Assembly: GCA_023382975.1 (NCBI GenBank)
Contig: JAHDXO010000050.1
Span: 20,008-84,007, forward strand
From: Pirellulaceae bacterium
Lineage (GTDB): Bacteria > Planctomycetota > Planctomycetia > Pirellulales > Pirellulaceae
Reading direction: 5' to 3'
Length of the DNA: 64,000 nucleotides
Part shown: positions 25,401-32,512 of the stretch, piece by piece
Position numbering within the stretch: the stretch's first letter is position 1
Layout: every line of letters starts with the position of its first letter
Made by a program: the position numbers and the translations under genes
The notes under the pieces: model-generated
What the model saw: the letters and a program-made list of their open reading frames with translations, nothing else
The model's database searches: none
Told to the model about the DNA's origin: nothing

Positions 25401-27271
25401 GGGCCGTACGGCTGTGGGACGTAGACTCCCCTCAACCCGTCCGCCGTTGGCAGCAAGGCGAGATGCGAGATCCATCGACGCTGCGGCAGATCGGCGCCTC
25501 GTTCAGCAAGGACAACCAGCGAGTGTTGACTTGGGGCGACGATGGCACGGCCCAGTTGTGGGACGTCAACTCGGATACCCCGCGGCGTATCTGGAGGCAT
25601 GACCGTTCTGTCTCCGGGGCGACGTTCGACCGCGACGAGCGTCGCGTCCTGACGTGGAGCGATGACGGACGAACGCGTCTGTGGGACAAGGAGTCCGGTA
25701 GGCCGCTAGCCGAGTGGAAACATGACGATCGCGTGTCCGGCGCGATATTTGACCGAACGGAGGAGCGCGTGCTCACGTGGGGCAACGACGGGATCGCTCG
25801 CTTCTGGAACATCCCGCCACCGGATCTGTTGTCTCAATGGGACCACTCCCTGGTCTCTACTGCCGCATTCGGTCCAAACGAGAGCAGAGTGCTTTCCCTG
25901 GGCAATGATGAACTGAAGCTGTGGGATGTCGGTACAAACCAGTTCGTTCAGAACTGGCACCATCCCGGGGGAGTCGACGGTGTCGTCTTCAGTGGCAACG
26001 GCTGCCGCTTGCTGAGTTGGAGCAATTCGTACGAGAGTCTGTGCCTATGGTCGGTCGACTCAAGACAGGCGATGCAGAAGTGTGACGGCCAGGCGGTGGT
26101 GTTTTGCCGTCGTCCGGGTGAGAATCGGCGCCGAGTGCTCACGCGGGGCAAGGATGGCACGACGCAGCTATGGGATGTCGAGAGCGACCAGCGGCCCCTC
26201 CGGACGTGGCGGTCGGAGGCAGAAGTGTATGGCGTCGCGTTTAGCGCGGACGAGAGCCGGCTTGCGGCGTGGAGCAGGGATGGCAAGGTCATGATCTGGG
26301 ATATCGCCTCCGACGGGCCGCTCCAGCAGTGGACTCACGACTTCATTATTGGCGCGGGGTTCGATCGCGACGGGCGTCGCGTGCTGACGTGGGGCAACGA
26401 TGGCAAATCGCGCCTGTGGGACGTCACGTCGGACCGGCCGGTCCACACGTGGAGCCACGACGAGCCAACCTTGTCCGAGGGAGCCAAATCCGTCACGGTC
26501 CTCGGCGCGCAGTTCAATCGCGATGAGCGCTGCGTCCTCACGTGGAGTACCGATCGGACGGCGAGATTGTGGGAAGTGAAATCCGGCAAATGCCTCCGCG
26601 TGTGGAGGCACCGAGGCGCGGTCGAAGGTGCGTCGTTTAGCGAAGACGGGGACCGCATCGGTACCTGGAGCGAAGATGAGACGATCCGCGTGTGGGACGC
26701 AAGGTCTGACCAGCCTCTTCGAGAGTGGCACCATGACACGCGCCCCGGTGGCCGCCTCGCCGGCGCATCGTTCAGCCGAGACTGTCGACGCGTCCTGACA
26801 TGGCCAAAGCAAGGAAATCATGTGGGCTTGTGGGACCTGGGATCGCAGGAGCTGGTACGCAGTTGGGACCAAGTGAACGGTGTCACAGGGGCCATGTTCA
26901 GCCCGAACGAACTCATGGTCTTGTCCTGGAGCCAATCTGGTTCCGCTCGATTGTGGGACGTTACGCAAGATCAATGGCTCGTTGAGTGGAAGCACACCCC
27001 GGGGGTGACGGGAGCGAGATTCACTCGCGACTCCCGCCGCGCACTGACTTGGGGTCAGGACGGGATGGTGAGGCTCTGGGACCTTTGGGTGGACTTGAAT
27101 ATCCCGATCGAGGAGCGGAAGTGGGAGTTGGAAGTTCGCACGGGAACGACGATGGACAACGATGGGCGGTACAAGGTTCTGAACTGGCAGGAATGGTCAA
27201 GACAAGTTCGGCTGTGGGAAGCCCGCAGGCCCGGAACTCGAGTTCTGGAACTCCCCGAGCCGGGCGTCTGA
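22409..27271 (+). CDS. TIR - STAND NTPase - transmembrane - WD40 giant protein (probable immune-type sensor/effector)
   Basis: 1620 residues. Residues 1-~145 form a TIR domain: MSTLFISYSTKDRAAAADMY, LLVLYSKNWRESRWCFAEL with the WCxxE glutamate at residue 78 (the catalytic position in TIR NADases), and GKHVFPIVIDPS. PYPGLNVFTEKDAGVYFGRD leads into a STAND NTPase: Walker A IVGSSGAGKSSLLRAGV near 191-207, Walker B VLVVDQFEELLLP near 305-315, then GTLRSDFQDLYDRHA. A single transmembrane helix (AMALIAAVILVLAIAAGYF) sits at ~607-625. From ~715 to the end run 20-21 WD40 units with an unusual, uniform core (VLTWG/SxDGxxRLWDVxS). The layout (effector, switch ATPase, repeat sensor) is that of STAND-type antiviral or cell-death proteins. 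The trigger and enzymatic activity are inference. The ribosome-binding site is weak. Confidence 0.85.
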   Translation: MSTLFISYSTKDRAAAADMYKRAVGKGFHAPFLDYHPEAGIPAGAEWERTLYCTLRGCRALLVLYSKNWRESRWCFAELVYAKMMGKHVFPIVIDPSITPSDIDPVLAEYQAVYPCRDREAAYDRLWKSLDDERLDPYDDFGWDFGRSPYPGLNVFTEKDAGVYFGRDDEIREVTERLRRMRNQGQPRMLMIVGSSGAGKSSLLRAGVLPRLRTKANATPWLILPTLRWAEAHSRGQTLNDALAWWLANPFAPEPPPQDWPWRDWQQTQHRLTPIAAEPDAEAQALIEAVRDLLARGRPDATPVLVVDQFEELLLPTAGEGGSRFLQLLRQSLSAPNSPLLAIGTLRSDFQDLYDRHALRLDPLLYESYGLRTMPRERFADVIRRPGERVEVTFEETLVQRMVADTSTEDALPLLAFTLRLLYDHRGSNKRLTLDEYQALEGLEGSVKRAAQEAFDECHPTRAIELAVRECFVMHLTQSGEQGGEVTRRPAKWSDLPAESRPVLDKFIEKRLLTSRGEGAERYVEVAHEAIFRRWDRLKQWLDESRDILHWRAAIKRDWSELQSAGLRGAKLAQAKPWLKDRREELSKDERELIRRGISRERWTQRAMALIAAVILVLAIAAGYFGCRSTIDAQAARQSEREAYRQLASVKWNQAFTQRDYDLQPLKAAWSFLYAAEISLKAEDPTAARSALLAERGLDGTVVRSVPLQVRDARVVPATGQLFTWGWGPDVLVWPPGEKEPIRIWKHDANLCAVAFSGDERRVFTWSDDGKARLWNVDSREPLHVWTDVPASDTQSHVSCSRDGRRVLVWTGDGTVRLLTDNSKRPHATWEGTAALFSLDEQRALTWGPDNAARLWDVQSGRKIREWRHVVEQAEEPSQVRGAAFAPNNRFVLTWSNDNRVRLWDVEADQPVHTCWHDVSVYYGTLRGATFSDDGQLVVTWGSFGEVRLWSVGSDQPQKIWLHERTADERDQKQTAPYVQDAIFSRDNRRVLSWSSDGAVRLWDVDSPQPVRRWQQGEMRDPSTLRQIGASFSKDNQRVLTWGDDGTAQLWDVNSDTPRRIWRHDRSVSGATFDRDERRVLTWSDDGRTRLWDKESGRPLAEWKHDDRVSGAIFDRTEERVLTWGNDGIARFWNIPPPDLLSQWDHSLVSTAAFGPNESRVLSLGNDELKLWDVGTNQFVQNWHHPGGVDGVVFSGNGCRLLSWSNSYESLCLWSVDSRQAMQKCDGQAVVFCRRPGENRRRVLTRGKDGTTQLWDVESDQRPLRTWRSEAEVYGVAFSADESRLAAWSRDGKVMIWDIASDGPLQQWTHDFIIGAGFDRDGRRVLTWGNDGKSRLWDVTSDRPVHTWSHDEPTLSEGAKSVTVLGAQFNRDERCVLTWSTDRTARLWEVKSGKCLRVWRHRGAVEGASFSEDGDRIGTWSEDETIRVWDARSDQPLREWHHDTRPGGRLAGASFSRDCRRVLTWPKQGNHVGLWDLGSQELVRSWDQVNGVTGAMFSPNELMVLSWSQSGSARLWDVTQDQWLVEWKHTPGVTGARFTRDSRRALTWGQDGMVRLWDLWVDLNIPIEERKWELEVRTGTTMDNDGRYKVLNWQEWSRQVRLWEARRPGTRVLELPEPGV

Positions 27272-27400
27272 AACCTCGGCACAGTCGTTCTGATTTCGGT
27301 GGCGACGATTCGCACCTGCTGAAAGTGCGCCGCATCGGCCGAGATTTCTCATATGGCGACAACGTGCGTGATGCGAAATTCGGCTTCTATCTGAGCCGCC

Positions 27401-27465
27401 AAGATGAAGACGGGGAGACGCAGAGACAGGGAGGCAGGAGCGAGCAGAACGATTGATGACAGAAA
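27401..27465 (+). repeat. Partial copy of the dispersed repeat (left segment)
   Basis: GATGAAGACGGGGAGACGCA followed by a GACAGAAAAATGGGC end matches the start of the repeat units at 29474 and 32199 but lacks their right half. The rest of 27272-27627 shows no gene; it is the 3' flank of the large TIR gene. Confidence 0.55.
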
Positions 27466-27627
27466 AATGGGCCGAGTCCGTCCGCGCTGAACGAAAGCAT
27501 CTTTCTGCCAGCCATGTTACTGCCGGACCTCGTGAACCCTCTTCAGGGTTGGCGATTGGCGGGAACCGGCAACCCACGGTGCGCTGCGCGACCCTGGTCT
27601 ACGGTGTGGGCTAACGAGCCGGCGGCA

Positions 27628-27861
27628 TCAGTAACGACCGACGGGGACTTCCAGGGTGCGGTCGCTGGGCGTCGTGCCGCGGCCGACTTCGGCCACGCGG
27701 CGGAGGACCGAGGCGTCGAAATAACGGGCGCCGCACTTGTCGCAGACGCCGATCGGCACATCTTCCAGGATCACGAAACTGCCTTTGTGACGCAACGCTT
27801 CCCGCTGGACGCGCCGCGTCTGGACCTGGCCCCCACAGTGTTCGCAGGTGAAATCGTACAT
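27628..27861 (-). CDS. YgiT-type zinc-finger (MqsA-N-like) protein
   Basis: 77 residues: MYDFTCEHCGGQVQTRRVQR, then GSFVILEDVPIGVCDKCGAR and YFDASVLRRVAEV. The two CxxC pairs (CEHC, CDKC) and the VPxGVCxxCGxxY pattern are those of the YgiT-type domain found at the N-terminus of MqsA antitoxins and in stand-alone antitoxin candidates. Such genes usually follow a small DUF4258-type toxin gene. Here the upstream minus-strand sequence (27862-28000) shows no intact toxin and soon enters a dispersed repeat, so the partner appears lost. The protein might be an orphan antitoxin or a repressor. Confidence 0.75.
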   Translation of the reverse strand: MYDFTCEHCGGQVQTRRVQREALRHKGSFVILEDVPIGVCDKCGARYFDASVLRRVAEVGRGTTPSDRTLEVPVGRY

Positions 27862-27973
27862 GGCTTGACTGCTACTTGATCTGCGACATGGCGGATACCG
27901 GCGTACGGAAAGTGGCCAACAGACGCATATTCCATCACAAGGCAGTTGTCGTGTCGCGATGTCTTGAAATGCA

Positions 27974-28204
27974 GCGTACGGGAGCTACTGCTCGCCGGCA
28001 CTTCGGGCTGGTTGGCATCCCGATCAACCGTGAACCCGAATTATTCACGGGGGCGCGTTGCAGCACAGGCAGCTTGCCTGTGTTCCCCAAATACAGGCTG
28101 GCAGCCTGTACTACGGCCCCGCGGAGCACTTCGTGAATAATCCGGGTGAACTGCTCCGCATCGGCTGGGCTCAGCTCGGCTCGACGCCAATCATTGACAG
28201 AAAG
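27974..28204 (+). repeat. Dispersed repeat, copy I (interrupted by the MITE-like element)
   Basis: It begins near CGTACGGGAGCT and shares with copies II and III the segments CACTTCGGGCTGGTTGGCAT, CCCGATCAACC, CTCCGCATCGGCTGGGCTC and GACGCCAATCATTGACAGAA. The run is split at 28035-28146 by a 112-bp element. After the unit, a decayed deoC-like tail (GCCGCCGAGCAGGCG and a later GACTACTGATTGCG) follows to ~28280, as in copy II. No gene is seen between 28205 and 28485; an ATG at 28414 starts a frame that soon runs antisense to vapC. Confidence 0.7.
28035..28146. mobile_element. MITE-like element, copy 1 (112 bp, 14-bp terminal inverted repeats, 4-bp target duplication)
   Basis: Ends are CCCGAATTATTCAC (28035-28048) and GTGAATAATCCGGG (28133-28146), inverted with one mismatch. 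The target TGAA is duplicated at 28031-28034 and 28147-28150; the uninterrupted sequence is visible in copies II and III of the dispersed repeat. Inside are two perfect hairpins: CACAGGC/GCCTGTG and TACAGGCT/AGCCTGTA. It has no coding capacity. A second copy at 59239-59350 differs at only three positions. Confidence 0.88.
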
Positions 28205-28485
28205 AGGAAAAGCCGCCGAGCAGGCGAGGAGGGCCGGTTGAACCGACCTTCTCAGCGATCGGAGCCGGGGACTACTGATTGCGTTCGGCCAGCGATGGCA
28301 CCGGATCAGGAACCGGATCACCGCGGCGAGCGCACTAGCGTACGCGCCGTCTCTGGTTGCGTCGTCGCGGTTTGGCGACGCTCGCCAGCAGCGATCATCC
28401 GCGGGGGTCTATCATGACCAATCTGTTTCAATTCCGACGCGTGGTTGATTGCCAAGGACGCGCTTTGCAGTCGCCGTACGAGTCG

Positions 28486-28884
28486 TTACGGCCTCAGCCA
28501 GTCGTCGAATCGCAGGCTGGGGATGCTGCAGAAGTCTGCCGTGTTGTGCGTCACGAGCGTCAAGTCATGCACCAAAGCGACAGAGGCGATCATCAAATCG
28601 GGCACCGGAACCGCGATTCCCTTCTGCCACAGTTCCCCTTGACTCTTGCCAAACTGTTCGGCACACGCCGAATCAAAGTCCAACACGGCGACCTCTGGCA
28701 GCAAATCTGCGATTAGAGTCAAGAGCCGAAACGAATTGGGGTGCTTGTAGGCGCCAGCGTAGAGTTCCGCCAGAACGACGCTAGGAATCGCGATCCGGCC
28801 CGAATATTGGAAAAAGTAGTGAGCCAGGCCACCCGGACGGCGCATGTGAGCGGAGCAAATGTTCGTGTCCAGGAGGTGTGTCAT
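28486..28884 (-). CDS. vapC: PIN-domain toxin VapC
   Basis: 132 residues with the PIN-domain acidic set: MTHLLDTNICSAHMRR (Asp6), IPSVVLAELYAGAYKHPN (Glu), VPVPDLMIASVALVHD (Asp) and LVTHNTADF at the fourth position. VapC toxins are Mg2+-dependent RNases that typically cleave tRNA or rRNA. Length and motif spacing are normal and the gene appears intact. Its ATG overlaps the stop of the vapB-like gene (ATGA at 28881-28884), the standard antitoxin-toxin arrangement. Confidence 0.9.
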   Translation of the reverse strand: MTHLLDTNICSAHMRRPGGLAHYFFQYSGRIAIPSVVLAELYAGAYKHPNSFRLLTLIADLLPEVAVLDFDSACAEQFGKSQGELWQKGIAVPVPDLMIASVALVHDLTLVTHNTADFCSIPSLRFDDWLRP

Positions 28885-29129
28885 TCTTCGACCATTTGGG
28901 GCCGACGTTCAAGTCTGCGGGCTTTGTGAATCTCATCCATGATCCCATCCCAATGCGGATCGTCTGCCAAGGCACCAGCGGTCCGCAGGATGCCTGCGCC
29001 CCACGGTTGCGCCGGTTGGGGCACATTCACCTGGATCTCGACAGGCTGCCCTTCGGCGATGCCGAGGTCTTCATCTAGTTCGATCGTTCTGCCACGCGCA
29101 ATGCCGTGAATTGTCCTGGCCATCGTCAT
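28881..29129 (-). CDS. vapB: Antitoxin of the VapBC pair (VapB-like)
   Basis: 82 residues: MTMARTIHGIARGRTIELDE, LGIAEGQPVEIQVNVPQPAQ, then a C-terminal acidic/basic helix (IMDEIHKARRLERRPQMVEE) that would wrap the toxin. The N-terminus fits the AbrB/SpoVT-like or DUF104-type small antitoxin fold rather than ribbon-helix-helix. GGAG lies just upstream of the first ATG. Translational coupling to vapC by a 4-bp overlap supports the assignment. Confidence 0.8.
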   Translation of the reverse strand: MTMARTIHGIARGRTIELDEDLGIAEGQPVEIQVNVPQPAQPWGAGILRTAGALADDPHWDGIMDEIHKARRLERRPQMVEE

Positions 29130-29473
29130 TTCTCCGCTCTTCTACGTGCGCTGCTGACGCACCGCCTATCGCGGGGTCCGTTGCTCAAGGCTGGTCTAGC
29201 CGATGCCGTCCATCCGCCGACACGGAAATAGTACCGTCGACACGCAGATCAGTCCAGCGCGTCTTTTGCCGGGCTGTCCGGCAAAGCGGCTGCACGAGCC
29301 GGAGGTAGAGTACTGGCGAAGCAGCACCAGTCAGCAGGAACTGCTGTCCAAGCTGCCGCACGAAGCCGTGTTCATCGACGGCCCAAAGCAGGTGGCAGCC
29401 AACTTCCAGCAACTGCGCCCGCGCCCGATGCGTACCGGCGGTACCTGCCCGATGCCTCCCGTGTGAACCGGCT
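29130..29473. other. Intergenic region upstream of vapBC, no convincing gene
   Basis: A plus-strand frame of 87 codons (29203-29466, containing KRLHEPEVEYWRSSTSQQEL) is open but has no ribosome-binding site or recognisable family. It may be a remnant of a larger gene. The vapBC promoter should lie near 29130-29200; no clear boxes were identified. Confidence 0.35.
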
Positions 29474-29662
29474 GCCGCGGATGAAGACGGGGAGACGCGG
29501 AGAAGGGGGGTCGGCAGAAAAATGGATGGCAGAAAAATGGGCCATGCCGCCGTACGGGTGCTCCTGCTCGCGGGCACTTCGGGCTGGTAGGCATCCCGAT
29601 CAACCTTGAACCGCTCCGCATCGGCTGGGCTCGGCTCGACGCCAATCATTGACAGAAAGATG
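29474..29662 (+). repeat. Dispersed repeat, copy II
   Basis: About 189 bp, starting CCGCGGATGAAGACGGGGAG and ending GCCAATCATTGACAGAAAGA. It contains a doubled GGCAGAAAAATGG and the CCCGATCAACCTTGAACCGC segment that is the empty-site counterpart of the MITE insertion in copy I. It is directly continued by the 3' end of a deoC-like gene (29663-29746). Confidence 0.8.
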
Positions 29663-29746
29663 AAATACCGCCGCCGCGAAGCCGCGGAGGGGGCGGGAGG
29701 GCCGGTCTCGGCGTCAAACTCCATCATCGGCACCGGCGGCTACTGA
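29663..29746 (+). pseudogene. deoC 3'-end fragment
   Basis: The sequence corresponds to deoC 20640-20723: AATACCGCCGCCGCGAA, then GCGTCAAACTCCATCATCGG and CACCGGCGGCTACTGAT. The encoded tail SASNSIIGTGGY compares with AASNSTIGTGGY in the intact gene. Similarity continues past the stop codon (CGCCGGTACA versus CGCCGGCACA), so the duplicated segment includes downstream DNA. It is joined on the left to the dispersed repeat, not to deoC sequence. Confidence 0.8.
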
Positions 29747-29990
29747 TCGCGCAGCGCCGGTACACTGCCTTCGCCAGGAGCAGAACCGCGACGCTGAAAT
29801 GCGATGCTTGCGGAGTTGCGGATCGACAACCCGCGATCTTGGGCATCCGCGCAGGATGGGCTCTCTCGAAAAAAGAGGCAGAAAAGACCGCAAAAAGGTT
29901 GCCGGCGATCGCATTTCGGGATATCCTTCCGGCTACTTATTCGGATCTACTCTTGTACGCTTCATCTTCTCGCAGCAATCGGAGGTTGAT

Positions 29991-32006
29991 ATGCCGAGCT
30001 TCCTTCTCCATTGGTTTCCGAAAACGAACCGTCCGCAGAAGCTGCCCCACAAGCCGCGACGCGCCGGACGTTTTTTGCGAGTCGAGCCGCTTGAGACGAG
30101 GGCGTTGCTGGCTACGTTTGCGGTAGACACCTTCCTGGACACGGTCGACGCGATCCCCGGTGACGGTGTGGCTCTCGATGCCAACGGCAGGACCAGCTTG
30201 CGGGCGGCCGTGATGGAAGCCAATGCACTGGGCGGCAGCCACACGATTGAATTGCGGGAGGGTTGGTACGGACTCGACATTCAGACGGCGTCGACTTCGG
30301 ATGTGGCAGACACAACCGACCTGGACGTCACCGCCCACATCACGGTGATTGGTGACGGCGCTGACACGACGACCATCGATGCCAACGGGTTGTACCGGAT
30401 CTTCCATGTCCATTTCGGTGCGACGCTGAACTTGCGCGGTGTGACGTTGACCGGTGGCAGCGTCACCGCAACATCCGACGGCGGTGCTGGTGGCGGGGCG
30501 ATTCTGTCGTCAGGAACACTGAGCGTCTCCGACAGCGTGATCCGGGACAATTTCGGGAGTTTTCGGGGAGCGGTGGATGTGAGCAGCGGGTCGGCCACGA
30601 TTACGCGGACAGCGCTGCTCAACAATCGAGCCGGAGCCGATGGCTCCACCAACGGTTCTGGCGGAGCGATCAGTGCCCGCAGTGCCACGGTCACCATCCG
30701 CGACAGCCTGTTCAGCGGCAACTCGGCGACGGGCAGCGGGGGCGCAATCACTCAGAATTTCGGACAGTTCCAGATCGAGAACAGCACCATCAGCGGAAAT
30801 TCCTTGTCCGGGGCGAGTTCCGTTACGGCACCGAAGATGGGAGGCGGTATCTACGCCAACTCCGGAGTGCTCAATCTCCTTCACACGACGATCATCGGCA
30901 ATCGAGCCGAGGTTGGCGGCGGAGTGTATTACGCGAATTCAACCACATCGTCGGTGAAGCTAACGAATTCGTTGGTGGCGCAGAACGAGGCATCCAATGG
31001 CATGGACGTGCGGGGCCCGGTCGTCAGCGGTGGCGGCAACCTGATCGGCGCGTTCGATGGTTGGGGCACGTTCGTCGGTTCCGACATCCTCGGATCGACG
31101 GTCAGTCCCGTGGATCCGATGGTTGGAGCGCTGGCAGACAACGGCGGTCCGACATGGACCCATGCCTTGCTGCGGGACAGTCCCGCGATCGACGCGGCCT
31201 TAGCGGCCCCAGCGTTGTCCGGCGATCAGCGCGGCTTGACGCGTCCTGTCGGTGCGGCGCCGGACATCGGGGCGTTTGAACTTCAACCCAGCGATCCCGG
31301 ATACAACCGGCCGCCGGTTGCGGTCGACGATTTCTTCGCGGTGATCGGCGACAATACGTTCTTGGCCGACACCCCCGGCGTTCTCGCCAACGACAGCGAT
31401 CCCGACGGCGATGTGCTCGAAGCGATCTTGATCGATGTCTCGTCGCACGGGGCACTGCAACTGAACGCCGACGGCTCGTTTTCCTATGTCCCGAACACGG
31501 GCTTTGCGGGAATCGACAGCTTTACCTACCGGGTCTCCGACGGACAACTCGAAAGCGCCGTCGCTACCGTCACCCTCGAAGTCACCGCGCTGACCGACAC
31601 GATCGAAATCGACATCAAGCCGGGCAATTCGACCAACAAGATCGACCTGGCGACCGAAGCGTGGATCACGGTGGCCGTTCTGGGCAGCGAGTTCTTCGAT
31701 GTGACCCAAGTCGACGTGGGGTCTTTGCGCTTCGGCGCCACGGGCACCGAGGACTCGATCGAACGAAGCGGCAAGGGCGCCAAGGCCACGCTCGTCTTCC
31801 AGTTGGTCGACATCGACGGCGATGGGCACCTCGATTTGGTCGCTCGCTTCGAGACGAAAAAAACCGGACTGGCCGCGGGAGATACTCAAGCAACGCTGGC
31901 CGGCAGCCTGCTCGACGGGCGATCATTCGAGATCGCGCAGGGCGTGGAAGTCGTCTCGACCAACTCGGGAGGCGGGAAAGGCAACGGCAAACCCCCGAAG
32001 AAGTAG
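29991..32006 (+). CDS. Planctomycete LEPRxLL-type surface protein with CSLREA-like, beta-helix and cadherin-like domains
   Basis: 671 residues from ATG 29991 with a strong GGAGG at 29981-29985. The N-terminus carries RFLRVEPLETRALLATFAVD, the LEPRxLL-type sorting motif of planctomycete surface proteins. Residues ~55-75 (DANGRTSLRAAVMEANAL) match the CSLREA domain that precedes beta-helices. A parallel beta-helix of short rungs follows (~115-330; SGNSATGSGGAITQNFGQFQ, ISGNSL). DSPAIDAALAAPALSGDQRG ... PDIGAFELQ is a choice-of-anchor Q domain. A VCBS/cadherin-like domain (GVLANDSDPDGDVLEAI ... GSFSYVPNTGFAGIDSFTYR) is next, then a C-terminal IEIDIKPGNSTNKIDLATEA module. Likely exported and cell-surface attached; structural or adhesive role inferred. 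Confidence 0.87.
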   Translation: MPSFLLHWFPKTNRPQKLPHKPRRAGRFLRVEPLETRALLATFAVDTFLDTVDAIPGDGVALDANGRTSLRAAVMEANALGGSHTIELREGWYGLDIQTASTSDVADTTDLDVTAHITVIGDGADTTTIDANGLYRIFHVHFGATLNLRGVTLTGGSVTATSDGGAGGGAILSSGTLSVSDSVIRDNFGSFRGAVDVSSGSATITRTALLNNRAGADGSTNGSGGAISARSATVTIRDSLFSGNSATGSGGAITQNFGQFQIENSTISGNSLSGASSVTAPKMGGGIYANSGVLNLLHTTIIGNRAEVGGGVYYANSTTSSVKLTNSLVAQNEASNGMDVRGPVVSGGGNLIGAFDGWGTFVGSDILGSTVSPVDPMVGALADNGGPTWTHALLRDSPAIDAALAAPALSGDQRGLTRPVGAAPDIGAFELQPSDPGYNRPPVAVDDFFAVIGDNTFLADTPGVLANDSDPDGDVLEAILIDVSSHGALQLNADGSFSYVPNTGFAGIDSFTYRVSDGQLESAVATVTLEVTALTDTIEIDIKPGNSTNKIDLATEAWITVAVLGSEFFDVTQVDVGSLRFGATGTEDSIERSGKGAKATLVFQLVDIDGDGHLDLVARFETKKTGLAAGDTQATLAGSLLDGRSFEIAQGVEVVSTNSGGGKGNGKPPKK

Positions 32007-32077
32007 CGGTCACTTTTCGGCACCACGACCGAGCGACAGACTACGACCGCAGGTCTCCCAAGCTGCTGGAGACCTGC

Positions 32078-32198
32078 GCAGCGACGATTTCAAACGCCGA
32101 CTATGCGAGACCTGCGAACGCGCCGGAGCCGACTGGGTCACGACGTCCACCGGCTACGGCTTCGTCAAACAGCCCGACGGCAGCTACAACTACCGCGG
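32078..32198 (+). pseudogene. deoC internal fragment with mutated catalytic lysine
   Basis: These 121 bp match deoC 20362-20482 at all but seven positions by my count. The translation SDDFKRRLCETCERAGADWV continues with TTSTGYGFVKQPDGSYNYRG; the Schiff-base lysine of VKTSTG is threonine here. It stops at a TGA directly after the CCGCGG where the dispersed repeat begins. The left border is abrupt: upstream DNA (32007-32077) is unrelated to deoC. Confidence 0.85.
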
Positions 32199-32371
32199 AT
32201 GAAGATGGGGAGACGCGGAGAAGGGGAGTCGGCAGAAAAATGGATGGCAGAAAAATGGGCCCATGCCGCCGTACGGGAGATCCTGCTCGCGGGCGATTTG
32301 GGCTGGTAGGCATCCCGATCAACCTTGAACCGCTCCGCATCGGCTGGGCTCGGCTCGACGCCAATCATTGA
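32199..32371 (+). repeat. Dispersed repeat, copy III
   Basis: It starts ATGAAGATGGGGAGACGCGG directly after the deoC fragment. It includes the doubled GGCAGAAAAATGG, CCGCCGTACGGGAGATCCTG, CCCGATCAACCTTGAACCGC and CGACGCCAATCATTGACAAG. The next 140 bp (32372-32512) hold the promoter region of the following beta-helix gene; a second GATGACAGAAAGATACG lies at ~32382. Confidence 0.8.
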
Positions 32372-32512
32372 CAAGAAGATTGATGACAGAAAGATACGCT
32401 GGGTCTCCATCGTTGTCACAGGATGGACTCCGCCCCGTTTTGTGCGCATCATGTTCTTCGGTCAGTGCATCACCGAGTCGTGTTGGTAGTCGACGGATCG
32501 GAGGATTCCGCC

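Noticed and set aside
28414..28716. Gene start MTNLFQFRRVVDCQGRALQS upstream of vapC
   Set aside because: A fair ATG and GGGGG-type site exist, but after ~25 codons the frame runs antisense to vapC; at most a truncated 5' end.
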